From contig NC_134837.1 of NCBI RefSeq assembly GCF_004210375.1, positions 17,987,798-18,051,797 on the forward strand: a stretch of 64,000 bases of DNA, in the 5' to 3' direction. Positions 26,110-38,098 of this stretch are shown piece after piece (the stretch's first letter is position 1; the number at the start of each line of letters is the position of its first letter). The translations under genes were made by a program, and so were the position numbers. The notes below the pieces were generated by a model. That model was not told the DNA's origin. It saw nothing but the letters and a program-made list of their open reading frames with translations, and ran no database searches. This DNA comes from Tachypleus tridentatus. Lineage: Eukaryota > Arthropoda > Merostomata > Xiphosura > Limulidae.

Positions 26110-26372
26110 TTCTGGTTTGAATTTTGCCTGAAATTACTTGAGGACTATCTACGCTAGCCGTTCCTAATTTAACAGTGTGGGACGGTAGCTAGTCATCACC
26201 ACCCGCCACCAACTCTTGGACTACTCTTTTATCAACGAATAGTGGGATTCACCGTCACATTATAACGCCATCACGACTGAAAGAGCGAGCATCTTTGGTG
26301 TGACGGGGATTCGAATCCGCGACATTCGGATAACAAGTCGAGTGCCTTAACCACCTGTCCATGCCGGGCCCG
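26110..26372 (-). repeat. SINE-1, near full length
   Basis: Has a 15-20 bp deletion in the body (agtgtgggacggtagctag) compared with other copies. Confidence 0.85.
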
Positions 26373-26805
26373 TAAAATCAGGAAATACAAAATGTAGGAA
26401 ACGTTGTTACGTAATACTCACTCTACTATTAAAACTGGTAGAGTAAGTGGTCAATAACCATCCACTTATTAAAAAGTCTACCTTCGTAAGACTTGTGTAA
26501 CATGAAAGAAAAGCTATGAAGATGGTAAGATTAGAATATTTTACTTATAAAGTAAAACTGTAATTGTGATAAAACTTTTCAGTACTGATAATTGTAAAAC
26601 ATTTTTATTTAAATTACATAAAATATTAATTTTAAGACTAACCGTTACTGTAAAGTAGATGTAATGTTGATCTACGTCACACTCTAGTGGTTCGCTTGTG
26701 AACTATTTGTAGACTCATCATAGCAATGCATCCTCTGGTACCACTTCGTAGAACTATGACCCTAAGACAGTCATCATGTCTGGTGTGTAACACTGTAGTG
26801 TCATC

Positions 26806-27494
26806 TATATGCAAAAACGGCTCGTTTGGGTTGAGAAAATATTTTATATAGAAGAGCGAACAACGTGACGACCTTCCTCGGTCATTGTCAGGTTCACAAA
26901 GAAAGAAAGAGGTAACTGACCAGAAGCTGACCACGTGTTTGGAAGGGGCTGTGTAACTGAGTGTCGGAATGTAGAGGGCGGTGTCAGATGTTTGAATATA
27001 TAATTTTATTTATTTTATTATATTAATATAGGTATAAAGGCGTTCCTTTATATTGGTTTATTTTGGGTTTAAGTTGTTGTATAAGTAAGGCTTTTTTTAA
27101 TTTTGCGTTTGTTTATGTTTGTTTCTTTATTTAGTATTTGAGTGTTTTCTATGGTTATGTTGTGTTTATTTGACTTGCAGTGTTCGAAAACGTGTGAAGG
27201 TGACTTTTTATGTTCTTTGAATCTAGTTTCCATTTTTCTACTTGTTTTTCCAATATAGAAGTCGTGGCAGTTATCACATTGTATTTTATAAATAATGTTG
27301 GTGTGGTGTTTGTCAGTGTAGTTTTTACATGGTATAGACCTCAGTTTCGGGTGAACTTTCTTTCTTTGTGAACATGACGATGACCGAGGAAGGTCGAAAC
27401 GTTGTTCGCTGTTCTGTGTAAAATATTTTCTCAACCCAAACGAGCCGTTTTTACATAAATATTTCTCTACAAGTGGGTTTTCTCGACATCACTG
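26806..27494 (-). mobile_element. 5'-truncated Penelope-like insertion with GIY-YIG domain and target duplication
   Basis: Flanked by a 14-bp direct repeat, actgtagtgtcatc, at 26792-26805 and 27495-27508, read as the target-site duplication. Inside, the minus strand (27434-27069) encodes TNIIYKIQCDNCHDFYIGKT, SRKMETRFKEHKKSPSHVFE and HCKSNKHNI, a GIY-YIG endonuclease of the Penelope type. About 95 bp at the left end (26813-26905) is an inverted copy of 27350-27460. Both hold the gaacaacg/ggtcat hairpin motif and a stretch with ttgggttgagaaaatatttt. An inverted terminal segment on a 5'-truncated copy is typical of Penelope insertions. The reverse transcriptase is absent, so this copy cannot move by itself. 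Confidence 0.8.
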
Positions 27495-28016
27495 ACTGTA
27501 GTGTCATCGTCTCTACCCGCTCCCCTTGAGACATCCAATCAGAACATGAGTTCAGGGTGTCACCACAATTTCTTATACCTTTTCCTTTTCCATAAAACGG
27601 GTGATAGTACCCTTACTATATTATCGTTCAGTGAATGCTGGAAGTAAAACTGCAAACCATATGAATGTCAAATATTAACACATCTATAGTATTTCAAATT
27701 TTAGAAATAGTTTCGGTATTGGATTTCATTTTGTGCGCGTGACACTTGAACTGAACGGCCAAATTCGAGACATCTAAGATCAAAATATAGCCTCATGTCA
27801 TCACAATAATTTCCTAGATTTGAATTGAATAACAGACTGACTGTTACTTTATTCACTCGGCTGAAAGTCCCGAGTGTTTATAGCAGCACCGTAGTTCGAA
27901 TATTGGATTTTATGATATATATAGACAGACGTGTTAAGCTCAAAGAATCTATAAGGTATACTGTGATAAAATTCAATAAAACTCATAATATCTTGTAGTG
28001 TAGATCCTAACTTAAT

Positions 28017-28288
28017 GGGGCCTTCATGACCAGGTGGTTAAGACATTCGTAATCCGATGGTCGCGGGTTCGAATACCCGTCACACCAAAACATATTCGGC
28101 CTTTCAGCCGTGGGGACATTATAAAGTTCAGGTCAATCCCACTATTCGTTGGTGAAAGAATAAGTAGCCCAAGAGTTGGCGGTGGGTAGTGATGAGCAGC
28201 TGCCTCCCCTCTAGCCTTACACTGCTAAATTGTGGACGACTAGCGCAGATAGCCCTCGTGTAGTTTTGCCCGAAATTCAAAACAAACC
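28017..28288 (+). repeat. SINE-1, head with small deletion
   Basis: The head reads taagacattcgtaatccg, so about nine bases around the D-arm/anticodon stem are lost. Confidence 0.86.
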
Positions 28289-28299
28289 AAACTTAATTC

Positions 28300-29475
28300 A
28301 GTGTTTATTTTCTAAAACTAGATGGGACTTCGTAACGCTATTCCATCTATTAGTTAGTTTAGTTCAACAAGTTGTTGGTAGCTTAGGTAATTTTAGTCTT
28401 ATATTTTATAATGTTGAACTAAACGTTGGATGGGGTTGAACAATAAATAATATAATATTCACCTTTCTGTTATGTAGCATTATTTTAAAACTTGCGTGGT
28501 GCTTTAATCTTAATGTTTCTATTACATATATATTGCTGTTTTAAAAGTAGGTTGGTACGTTGTAGGATTAATCCTTCTATTATATAATGTAATCTTTCTA
28601 TTATATAATGCAGATGAAGCGCTTCCTTGCGTTAATTCTTTTGTTATAGGTTATACATTGTTAATTTAAAACTATAGCAGGAACTCATAGCGTGAAGCTG
28701 TCGATTATATAGAATTAATTTAAAAAGTAGCTTGGCGTTTATAGTGTTAGCCCTTCGATTATATAGTGCTAATTTAAAAACAAGTATGAATATTGTTATA
28801 TCAATTATTTTATTATATACTCTCAACCTGAAAGTAGGGCCCGGCATGGCCAAGCGTGTTAAGGCGTGCGACTCGTAATCTGAGGGTCGCGGGTTCGCAT
28901 CCGCGTCGCGCCAAACATGCTCGCCCTCCCAGCCGTGGGGGCGTTATAATGTTACGGTCAATCCCACTATTCGTTGAGTAGCCCAAGAGTTCGCGGTGGG
29001 TGGTGATGACTAGCTGCCTTCCCTCTAGTCTTACACTGCTAAATTAGGGACGGCTAGCACAGATAGCCCTCGAGTAGCTTTGTGCGAAATTCCAAAAAAC
29101 AAAAAAAACAAACCTGAAAGTGGATGAAAGCTTTAGTTGTTCTAATTATTCGATTATATAGAATAAATTCAAAAAGTAAGTTCATTCTTGTTGCCTTAAT
29201 ACTTCCATTATTTATCATTAATTTAAAAAGTAACTGACGATTATAAATTTAATTTTACTATTATGTAGTGTTCACTTTAAATATAAGCGAGATGCTTTAC
29301 AGCGTTACTTATTCTGTTATATAGCAATAACTAAAAAATTAGATGGGGGATTTACAAGTGTTAATCTTTCGATTATATAGTGTTGCTTAAAACAGTAGAT
29401 GCGGGTATTGTAGTGTTCATTCTTCTATTATATGCTGTTGATTTAAAAGTGGATGGAAAGTTTAGTCGCATTAAT
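28300..29475 (+). repeat. Degenerate ~54-bp minisatellite split by a SINE
   Basis: The anchor word attatatagtgtt and relatives recurs about every 51-59 bp (for example 28704, 28759, 28811, 29263, 29314, 29373, 29427), each followed by a taatttaaaa-type segment and a gatgg/agtag segment. A SINE at 28837-29110 interrupts the array. Confidence 0.75.
28837..29110 (+). repeat. SINE-1 with target-site duplication
   Basis: Flanked by aacctgaaagt on both sides (just before 28837 and at about 29110-29120), a clear target duplication inside the 54-bp array. Confidence 0.9.
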
Positions 29476-29613
29476 CTTAAGCAGCTATCCCCGCATTTCC
29501 CCGGTATTCCGCCAGAGGGAGATACACGTGTGTCGACCTCCGAGAAGTATAGAAATGGAGGATGATGTAATCAAAGACGATGGCGTCATAGTTTCACAAA
29601 ATATCACCAGAAG

Positions 29614-29888
29614 GTTTGTTTGTTTTAAATTTCGCGCAAAGCTACATGAGAGCTATCTGCGCTAGCCGTCCCTAATTTAGCCGTGTAAGACTAGAATGAA
29701 GACTGTTAGTCAGAAATTCCCACCTCCAACTCTTTGGCTATTGTTTTGCCAACGAATAGTGGGATTGACCGTCACTATATAACGCCCCCATGACTGAAAG
29801 GGCGAGCATATTTGGTGTGATGGGAATTCGAACCTGTCACCCTCAGATTACGAGTCGAGCGTCTTTACCACCTATCACGCCAGACCCA
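29614..29888 (-). repeat. SINE-1, full length
   Basis: Complete; the body is more diverged than in its neighbours (gactgttagtcagaaattcc). Confidence 0.85.
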
Positions 29889-29889
29889 C

Positions 29890-30970
29890 CAAAGGGCGCC
29901 TTGCTATGCGGCTTATTCACACGTCATTTTTCAACGTATCTTACACATGACTGTAATTAATGGAGTCGGTGTAAAACACTAATGAAGTAGTTCTATACAT
30001 ATTCTTACCAATTATATATAAATAGTCCTAAGAGGATGGTTATTTAAACATCACGTAATAATTAAAATATATGCTTTGGTTACTTAATTATAAATCAAAT
30101 AATTATTTCAAAGATTTTCGGTGCCTTATTGTAAAATAAGAGCACAATATTTCTTTTAGCAGTTTATTAACTATCTCACAATAAAGATTTTGCTATCTGA
30201 ACTACATAAAAAGAGATGTGCATTGAGGACTTATTTACATGAAAACATTTTAAAACAAAATCATGAACAAAGATATCATTACTAACTTTATGGGATCCAA
30301 ACTTTGATAGGATCATTAGACAACAAGCGCACACACAAACTAAAATTATAAACACAAAATAACCATTCTTTACAACATTAAGTTCAGTCATATCTTTACA
30401 CTTTCCAACCAATTATATTTCAATTGTCCTGAAAAGGATGATTATTTAAATATCGTATAAAAATTAAAACTTACACTTTCACCAGTTTCACCTTATGATA
30501 TCAATATAACTTGACATATTATTTCATTTTATACAATATACTTTGTAGTTTTATCTTACGTGAGTTTTACACTGGTGAACACTATACTTCCTCATATGAT
30601 TACATCATCAATGTCCAAATGTAATTACGTTTAAACCGTTATTTTAACGGTAGTCTTACTGTCTGTAGGAATTTAACAAATCTGAAGTAATCAGTTATAC
30701 GGGTTAGATCATAGTTTACATTTTTAATTGCTCTTAAAGAATAGCAAAATCCACCATTTTCTCACAAATATTTGAGGACTGAACTTTGTTTGGACACATA
30801 CTGATACCGATAATAAATATAATATATATATATACAATGTTGTCTATATACACACACGCGATAATCCGATGTAATATGATTTTAATATGTAAATAAAATG
30901 ACGTATAACGAAAATACTGAAACATTTAAAAATAAAACTTCGAGATGTACTAATACGTGTATGTTATAGG
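29890..30970. other. No gene recognised
   Basis: AT-rich, with an AT-alternating stretch near 30818-30833; nothing else stands out. Confidence 0.55.
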
Positions 30971-30971
30971 T

Positions 30972-31089
30972 TTGAAGTTAAGTACAAGGATACACGATGG
31001 GCTATCTGTTCTCTGCCCACCAAGGGTGTCGAAACCCGGTTTTTAACGTTGTAAGTTCGCAGACATACCGCTGTGTCACTGGGGGTACA
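30972..31089 (-). repeat. SINE-2, diverged
   Basis: Contains gggtgtcgaaacccgg and cagacataccgctgtgtcac. Confidence 0.7.
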
Positions 31090-31097
31090 TTTTTACT

Positions 31098-31198
31098 AAC
31101 GAATAGTGGGATTGACCATATCATTATAATGTCCCCACTGCTGAAACGCGAACATCTTTAGTTAGACGAGCGCCCTAACCACCTAGGGCTGCTTGGCC
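31098..31198 (-). repeat. SINE-1 fragment
   Basis: Body-to-head fragment lacking the B-box region; it abuts a SINE-2 copy at 30972-31089. Confidence 0.7.
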
Positions 31199-31534
31199 TG
31201 AAAGAGTATTTATGTGTTTATCTTGAAGACATATCAACAAAGTGTTCAGTATGTGTTTTATATACATGCTTCACACTGAGATTTTACTTACATATACTAA
31301 GGACAGTATATTAATCTGTGATGAGAAATGAGTTTTACGTAAGAAAGTTGAAGAACACTGATTTGTAACTGACGGTTTTGTATGATTGATGATCTGTTTA
31401 TGAAAATAATAATTCATCATAGGGCAACTGTTTCAAGATCCACGTGAGGAATTACCTGTTTCGAAATAGTCGAAACGTAATCACCTGATTTATAACTAAA
31501 CGTTCTTTTACACGTTAACGAAACGTTCTTTATG

Positions 31535-31650
31535 TGTGTGTTATTGTAGCAAAGCCACATGGGATTATCTACTCTGTCAACCGAGAGGGAATCGAGCCGC
31601 TCATTTTAGCGTTATGAATCCGTAGACTTACGGCTGTACCAGCGGGGAAC
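31535..31650 (-). repeat. SINE-2
   Basis: agcaaagccacatgggatta to ggctgtaccagcgggga; tail to head complete. Confidence 0.75.
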
Positions 31651-32202
31651 TTACAGTTGTGATTGTCAACTACTTTTTCCAGTATCGTTTATTAACAAAA
31701 AAATGTGTTCGATGTTTTGTTAAATTAGTACGTATAAATATTATATTGTACATAAAGTTAGGTTTTAGCACTGATTTCTTACGCGGAAAAAAATAATACA
31801 TTTTACTGTAATACTGTTTCAAAAATCTATGTCAGCTTGGAAAAAAAAAATTACATTTTCTGAGTATGAAACAGTCATGAAGAAATGTAACATGTGTTGG
31901 AAGCTTGTTAAGATTTAGATAAAAATTAAACTGTTTGTTTTAAACAGAACTTGTGAACTAGTTTATAGACACTACCTTAAATCAACGAAATCTGTTCACA
32001 CTCAAGTACGTAATTCGTTTTATTGTGGAATAAAATCTTATACATTATACATGATTATGTAAATATCGTGAATTATAATTGGACAGATCACGCATTTTGC
32101 CAAAAAATATTCTAAGTTGACTGACACAGTTTGAACGTCTGACCATTTGCTGTGGATTGGGAGAAAGAAAATGCAGCAACATTATATGTTAACTGAGAAG
32201 TT

Positions 32203-32664
32203 TATTTGTTTTTAATTTCGTGCAAAGCTACACGAGGGCTATTTGCGCTAACCGTCCCTAATTTAACAGTGTAAGACTAGAGGGAAGGCAGATAATCATC
32301 ACCATCCATCGCCAACTTTTGGGCTACTCTTTTACCAACGAACAGTGGGAATAACCGTCACATTATAACGCCCCCACGGCTGAATGGGGGAGCACGTTTG
32401 GCGCGACGGTGATTCGAACCCGTGACCCTCAGATTACGAGTCGCACGTTTTAACGCACTTGGCCATGCCAGGCTTCCGCAAAGCTACACGAGGGTTATTT
32501 GCGTTAGCCGTCCCTAATTTAGTAGTGTAAGACTAGAGGGAAAGCAGATAGTCATCGCCAGCTACCGTCAATTCTTGGGCGAGCATGTTTGGTGTGACAA
32601 GGATTCGAACGCACGATCCTCAGATTACGAGTCGATTGCTTCAACCACCTGGCCATACCGGGCC
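32203..32664 (-). repeat. Two adjacent SINE-1 copies, the second internally deleted
   Basis: A full copy (32203-32474) runs directly into a second (32475-32664). In the second, ttgggc joins straight to gagcatg, removing about 90 bp of body between short matching words. Confidence 0.85.
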
Positions 32665-33699
32665 TTAACTGAAATGTCCCGTCAAATATGGTAAATACAC
32701 ACTTCGTATCTTGTGTCACTGTATATTGGGAAGTAATTATGTTTACTGATTTTCAAATTGAATATCATATAAACATTTTGGTTAAAGTATGACGAACGTT
32801 ACATTTGGGTAAAAAACACGTGAGTACATAGAGTTTGAACAGTTTATTTTCAGTATTAAGTGTGGTATAAATGTATAGTGACACTGTATTTTAATAAACC
32901 GTCTCGTGCACTTCTTTCTCGCGGTTGATGACGTGTTACGACAATAAGACTATCATCCTTCTTTTATAGAAGCACTATATATCTGTGTGGGCGTGATCAT
33001 GTGAAGATATTTGCATTACCGAACAGTCAAAGTATAACTAGTTGGACATCAGTGACCACACAGAGCATGTCATAATGGTTGTCTCGATGACTTTTGAAAG
33101 CGAAACAGCAGGTATTCTATCGAACATTGTCTGTAAGAAGCTATGAAATATTTAGAAAGTTATTTAATATTTTCACATTTTTATTTGTACGAGAACGAAG
33201 TCTGGAGGTGTGCTCTGCCTGTAGTCATGTGCCTTATTATGCAGAAAAAAAACAATTATTATACATAGTCTGGATTCAGTTCATAAATCTGGTACTCAAT
33301 GGGTCAGTATTTACATTGGTTGAGTTGAAATAGGATAATATTTTAATCCAGTTGGACTTCCTTCACATAATCTCAGCATAATAAAATCGTCAAAAAGAAC
33401 TGTCAAACATAGACATACAACAACAAGTTCTACAAGGACCATTTTCTCCTGTTTATGCGTGAAAGAGTAGACAACATTGTATATAATGTACTTATTATCG
33501 TAGTCGACAAGTGTCCAAGAAAGTTCAGTTCTCAAAAATTTATGAAAGAAAATGGTGCGTTTTGTTATTCTATAATAGTGGTTAACCACATTGTTTTGTA
33601 GCAAAATGATTTACCACAGAGTTTACTCGATGTCAAAATTAAAGTTTGTGAAATAAACATTATATGTCTATGTGTGTCTGTGTGTGTGTTTTTTTTTTT

Positions 33700-34455
33700 T
33701 CTTATAGCAAAGCTTCAGGCTACGTGCTTAATTATATTTGTATAAAATGTGTTTTGAAGTTAGTAGGCTTAGTGGGAACATGTCACAGCTTGTTGAATAA
33801 GCCGACTCCTTTTTTCAAAGACTCTTTTTGCATTAAATATATTCAGAATCAACTAAATCATAAACTCTTAATGGTTAGTTTTGATGTAATCTCCCTATTC
33901 ACAGAAGTAATAACTACTGAAGCCTGCAAGATGATAGCTTTAACACATCCACAGCAACCATTTAGAAACCCTTATAGAACTCACTACCACCAAAACTAAC
34001 TTTATGTTCAATAACCAACACTACCTACAGATAAATGGCCTAAGTATGGGAAATCCTGTGTCACCAGTTCTAGTCAACATTTTTATGACACAGATTGAAT
34101 CACAAGCGATCAATTCAGCCTCACACCCACCACTATACTGGTACAAGTATGTTGATGATACAATTGCTGGATTCACATCTACAGAACACACACTTAGTTT
34201 TTCAATCGCGTTAACTCTGTACTTTCCAACATTAAGTTCATCTGTAAACACGAAAACACTAATCAAATATCATTTCTTAACCTCACGATCACAAGAACCG
34301 ATATACAATTCAAAACAAAAATCCACAGAAAAATCGCAATACTGGACTTTTTATTCCCTGGGCCCTTGCACATGAAACAAAACAAAAACTCAACATGTTA
34401 AGACACCAAATAAACACAGCCACAAAGCTATGTTCACCCGATACAATTAACGATG
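33700..34455 (+). mobile_element. Penelope-like element, reverse transcriptase relic
   Basis: Two frames carry consecutive reverse-transcriptase blocks. The first has LLMVSFDVISLFT (about 33868-33905). The second has LQINGLSMGNPVSPVLVNIF and YKYVDDTIAGF (34023-34175), the G-x-PVSP and catalytic YVDD motifs typical of Penelope-like elements. A frameshift separates them near 34000 and a stop lies at 34373. Reading then resumes in LRHQINTATKLCSPDTIND, which runs straight into the 24-bp tandem array. The 5' end and the GIY-YIG endonuclease are missing. Inactive. Confidence 0.8.
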
Positions 34456-35325
34456 AAATCAACACAATAAAAGAACACTTCATCAACACAATAAAACAAC
34501 ACTTCATTAACACAATAAAACACTTCATCAACACAATAAAACAATAATTCAACAACACAATAAAACACTTCATCAACACAATAAAACAACACTTCATCAA
34601 CAGAATAAAACAACACTTCATCAACACAATAAAACAACACTTCATCAACACAATAAAACAACACTTCACCAACACAATAAAACAACACTTCATGAACACA
34701 AAAACACGTCATCAACACAATAAAAGAACACTTCATCAACACAATAAAACAACACTTCATCAACACAATAAAACAACACTTCATCAACACAATAAAACGA
34801 CACTTCATCAACACAAAACAACACGTCATCAACACAATAAAAGAACACTTCATCAACACAATAAAACAACACTTCATTAACACAATAAAACAACACTTCA
34901 TCAACACAATAAAACAACACTTCATGAACACAATAAAACAATAATTCATGAACACAATAAAACAACGCTTCATCAACACAAAACAACACGTCATCAACAC
35001 AAAAAACACGTCATCAACACAATAAAAGAACACTTCATCAACACAATAAAACAACACTTCATCAACACAATAAAACAACACTTCATTAACACAATAAAAC
35101 AACACTTCATCAACACAATAAAACAAGACTTTATCAACACAATAAAACGAGATTTCATCAACACAATAAAACAATAATTCATCAACACAATAAAACAACG
35201 CTTCATAAAGACAAAACAACACGTCATCAACACAATAAAACAACACTGCATTAACATAATAAAAGAACACTTCATCAACACAATAAAACACACGTCATTA
35301 ACACAATAAAACAACACTTTATTAA
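34456..35325 (+). repeat. 24-bp minisatellite derived from Penelope coding sequence
   Basis: About 36 head-to-tail copies of a 24-bp unit (core cttcatcaacacaataaaac) with length variants of about 18-21 bp. On the plus strand the first units read in frame from the upstream Penelope ORF as INTIKEHF, INTIKQHF, INTIKHF before a stop at about 34545, so the array grew from an 8-codon coding segment. Some blocks recur as higher-order units, marked by a cgtcatc variant at 34707, 34824 and about 35009. The long minus-strand ORFs through here arise because the unit length is a multiple of three. Confidence 0.9.
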
Positions 35326-35515
35326 CATCAAGACTCCCTGTAATACCGTACACGTTTACACTCACGTCTCTATGACATGTGTCCGGCAACGGTCAGTTGG
35401 AAACTCTCTCTTTGTTAACCTAAAGATGACCTAAGAAGGTCGAAACGTTGTTCTGTACTTCAATTAAAGTGCTAATAACCGTACCAGCCGTCTTGAGAAT
35501 ACAAAATACAGCTTA
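35326..35515 (+). mobile_element. Penelope-like element 3' end (pLTR-type tail)
   Basis: Holds the motif agatgacctaagaaggtcg followed by aaacgttgttc (35424-35453) and a tail ending in a ccgtcttgagaatac string near 35505. A fragment of the same tail occurs on the minus strand at 48807-48873. It closes the element that starts near 33700. Confidence 0.7.
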
Positions 35516-35596
35516 GTTACTGAGCTTGACGAATTATAATAGAAATATGTGGTATCGATATAATAATTTATAATTTTTGTTATTCATTTGTATATA

Positions 35597-36746
35597 TACT
35601 CTTCAAAAAAAGAAACGCAAAAGGCAAAATTTGAGACATATTGTTAACAACTTTATTCCGGGTAGTTCTGTATGACATGTGTGAAACTTTACACATTCAC
35701 TGCTGAACATCCAAAAGTCTGCAAAGGCGAAGTCCACGCTCACTAGTTGAAGTTTAACGTCAATAACGAGTATGCCCCCCGTGAGCGTCAATAACTACTT
35801 GACATCTCCTGCCCATGGAAGCGATGAGATGACGAATCACATCCTGTGAAATGGCTGTCCAGTCAGCCTGCAAAGCTGCTGCAAGCTGATGTAGAGTTTG
35901 CGGTTGAGGTTGTCGCCGTCGCAGACGTCGGTCCAACTCGTCCCAAAGATGTTCGAGGGGGTTTAAATCTGGTGATCTGGAGGGCCAGGGAAGAACGTTG
36001 ATGTTGTGGTGTCTCAAGGAAACAGTGGTGAGTCGGGCTGTGTGAGGACGGGCGTTATCATGTTGAAAAACGTCGTTGATGTTCACCATGATGGGTTGCA
36101 CTTGGGGACTAAGAATCTGGTCGACGGTTGCGTACGGTCTGATCGGAAATCCTACGCAGCCCTGGTATGGTTGAGGCAGCAAACGTCGCAGTGGTGGTCC
36201 TATCCCGAAGGTGACGTAACCGGATGTAGCGATCTTGTGCGGGCGTGGTCACACGAGGTCTGCCAGATCGTGGACGGTCACGAGTTGATCCATGTTGTTG
36301 GTGACGATTACATATTCTTTTGATGGTGCTTGGGTAGACATTCATAGCTCTGGCAACATCTGATCGAGATTCGCCTGCTTCCAAGCGACCAATTGCGTTG
36401 TTGCGTTGTGCTTCAGTCAGTCTTGGCGTTACTGTATTGCCTGTCGGTGGCTTAACACTGAGCTATGGAAACCGAGAACCCGTAACTTTTATAGGGATTT
36501 TGCACATGTTGCACTTGCAGAACATGTAGATATCTCAAACAAATTTATTGGACACGAATGCGTTTTGGCGAAAAATCCGATGTTTTCCTCCGTTTTCAAA
36601 GTGCACAACTTTTATTGTCATTTTGGTCTGACAATCAGTGCCTTAACACGTGTAACATCACATACTCTGAGCTTGTAACGTTATTACATATATTTCTCTT
36701 TAAAATAACAAAAATATCCCTTTTGCGTTTCTTTTTTTGAAGAGTA
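35597..36746 (-). mobile_element. Tc1/mariner-like transposon with internally deleted transposase
   Basis: Terminal inverted repeats of about 29 bp start with tactcttcaaaaaaagaaac at 35597 and are mirrored at 36746, with TA on both sides as the target duplication. The minus strand codes first (36440-36115) for the helix-turn-helix region: SDVARAMNVYPSTIKRICNR and GSTRDRPRSGRPRVTT. After a frame change it codes (36090-35770) for VFQHDNARPHTARL and SPDLNPLEHLWDELDRR. The latter pieces hold the second Asp and the final acidic residue of the DDE/D catalytic triad; the segment with the first Asp is missing. A defective copy, possibly mobilised in trans through its intact ends. Confidence 0.9.
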
Positions 36747-36749
36747 TAT

Positions 36750-37690
36750 AATGCCTAAACAAAAATTAAATTTCATATCCTCCACGTGGGAACTTTCTTA
36801 AGCAGCGACTGAGTGAAAGGGTTCTAACAAGAAGAAATAACTGCTTTCTTTACTTCTTCATTTACTGTTCTGTGTTTTAAGAGGAATGAGTGTAAGTGCT
36901 TGTTTGTAAATGGTAATAATCTGTTTTAATATATACTCTATAATAATTGAAATGTTACAGTATTTTACAAACCACTAGTCAATTTAGATATAGCCAAAAT
37001 AGGTCACTTTGTAAAGACTAAAAACCAGTTTTAAATTTTTGGATACGGTAATACGAGTGCACATGAACCGTGTCATTGTAACTACTGTAGTGATAGCCAG
37101 ACACGACTGGAAAGTCAATATAATAAAAATAGTAAATATACATAAATGTATAATGTTATAAGATTTAAGCTATTTAGATTAAACACTTTTTTTCGTGTTA
37201 TAATTTGTAGTCCTTCTAGAATAGAAAAAGCATAATTTCCTAATTTTTATGATGGTTACAAGGTCGGTCAAATTGATAAGTCCCTTATAGTTAGGATAGA
37301 AAAAATATAAAGTTTTACATAAAAATAAACGTTTGAAACGCATTGAGGAGGTTTTAGAAATTACACAAAAATAGTTGATACTTTAAAATGAAAATAGCTT
37401 CTATTCTTCAAAATTAAAATAATTTTGCACTCGAACTAGAAACAAAACAGACAAGATATTTTCACAAACAAATCTTTAGTAAAAATTCTTCGTTAAAAAT
37501 TCTGCATATTTATGAATAAAAAGTTGGAAAATTTTTTAAAATCTACAAAATTTTGTAAATAAACACAAACAGCATTGAAAGTTATCTATAAATACTTAAC
37601 GTGTGCAAATGTTTATAAGAACTTGTATATTTTATATTGAACCTGTCGCGATAGGGTTGATTTTCAACTGGTGATCCGCTGTTATTATTG
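36750..37690. other. No gene recognised
   Basis: AT-rich single-copy-looking sequence downstream of the Tc1-like element. Confidence 0.55.
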
Positions 37691-37696
37691 CTGTTA

Positions 37697-37800
37697 TTAA
37701 ACATAAAGCTATCTGTGCTTTGTCTACTGCGGTTATGGTAAATCGATTTTCGGTGTTATAATCCCTCAGTCTTACTGCTAAGTAAGCAGGTGGGGGGAAG
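37697..37800 (-). repeat. SINE-2, diverged
   Basis: Contains taaagctatctgtgctttgt and a ttatggtaaatcgattttcg B-box remnant. Confidence 0.5.
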
Positions 37801-37949
37801 CTTGCTGATCAGAGGAGGTGAAGCAGTCAGTAACACAGTTAGTACTAACTACTATCTACATGGATAGTTTTAAATAAATGGAGACTGGTTATCATTTTCA
37901 GAACAACTGAAAATTATGAACATTTCCAGCGGCGTTTTACGTTCTCAAA

Positions 37950-38006
37950 ATGTTGACCTCCTGATCGGCAGTTTAACACGCTGACCACTTAACCACGCCC
38001 GGCCTA
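37950..38006 (-). repeat. SINE-1 head fragment
   Basis: Only ctgaccacttaaccacgccc and adjoining head sequence are left. Confidence 0.6.
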
Positions 38007-38098
38007 AAATTGTATTTGTTGTAAACGAACGGGAACATTTCTTATTTGACCTAATTTAAACAAAACCTCTCACTCTGAGATAAATACTACAAATATCA

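Noticed and set aside
34456-35325. CRISPR-like array
   Set aside because: Units are contiguous with no unique spacers, the genome is eukaryotic, and the units derive from a retroelement ORF.
34310-35389. Several long minus-strand ORFs encoding LFYCVDEV-type repeats
   Set aside because: They are frame shadows of the 24-bp array, whose origin is plus-strand Penelope coding sequence; unit length divisible by three keeps all frames open.
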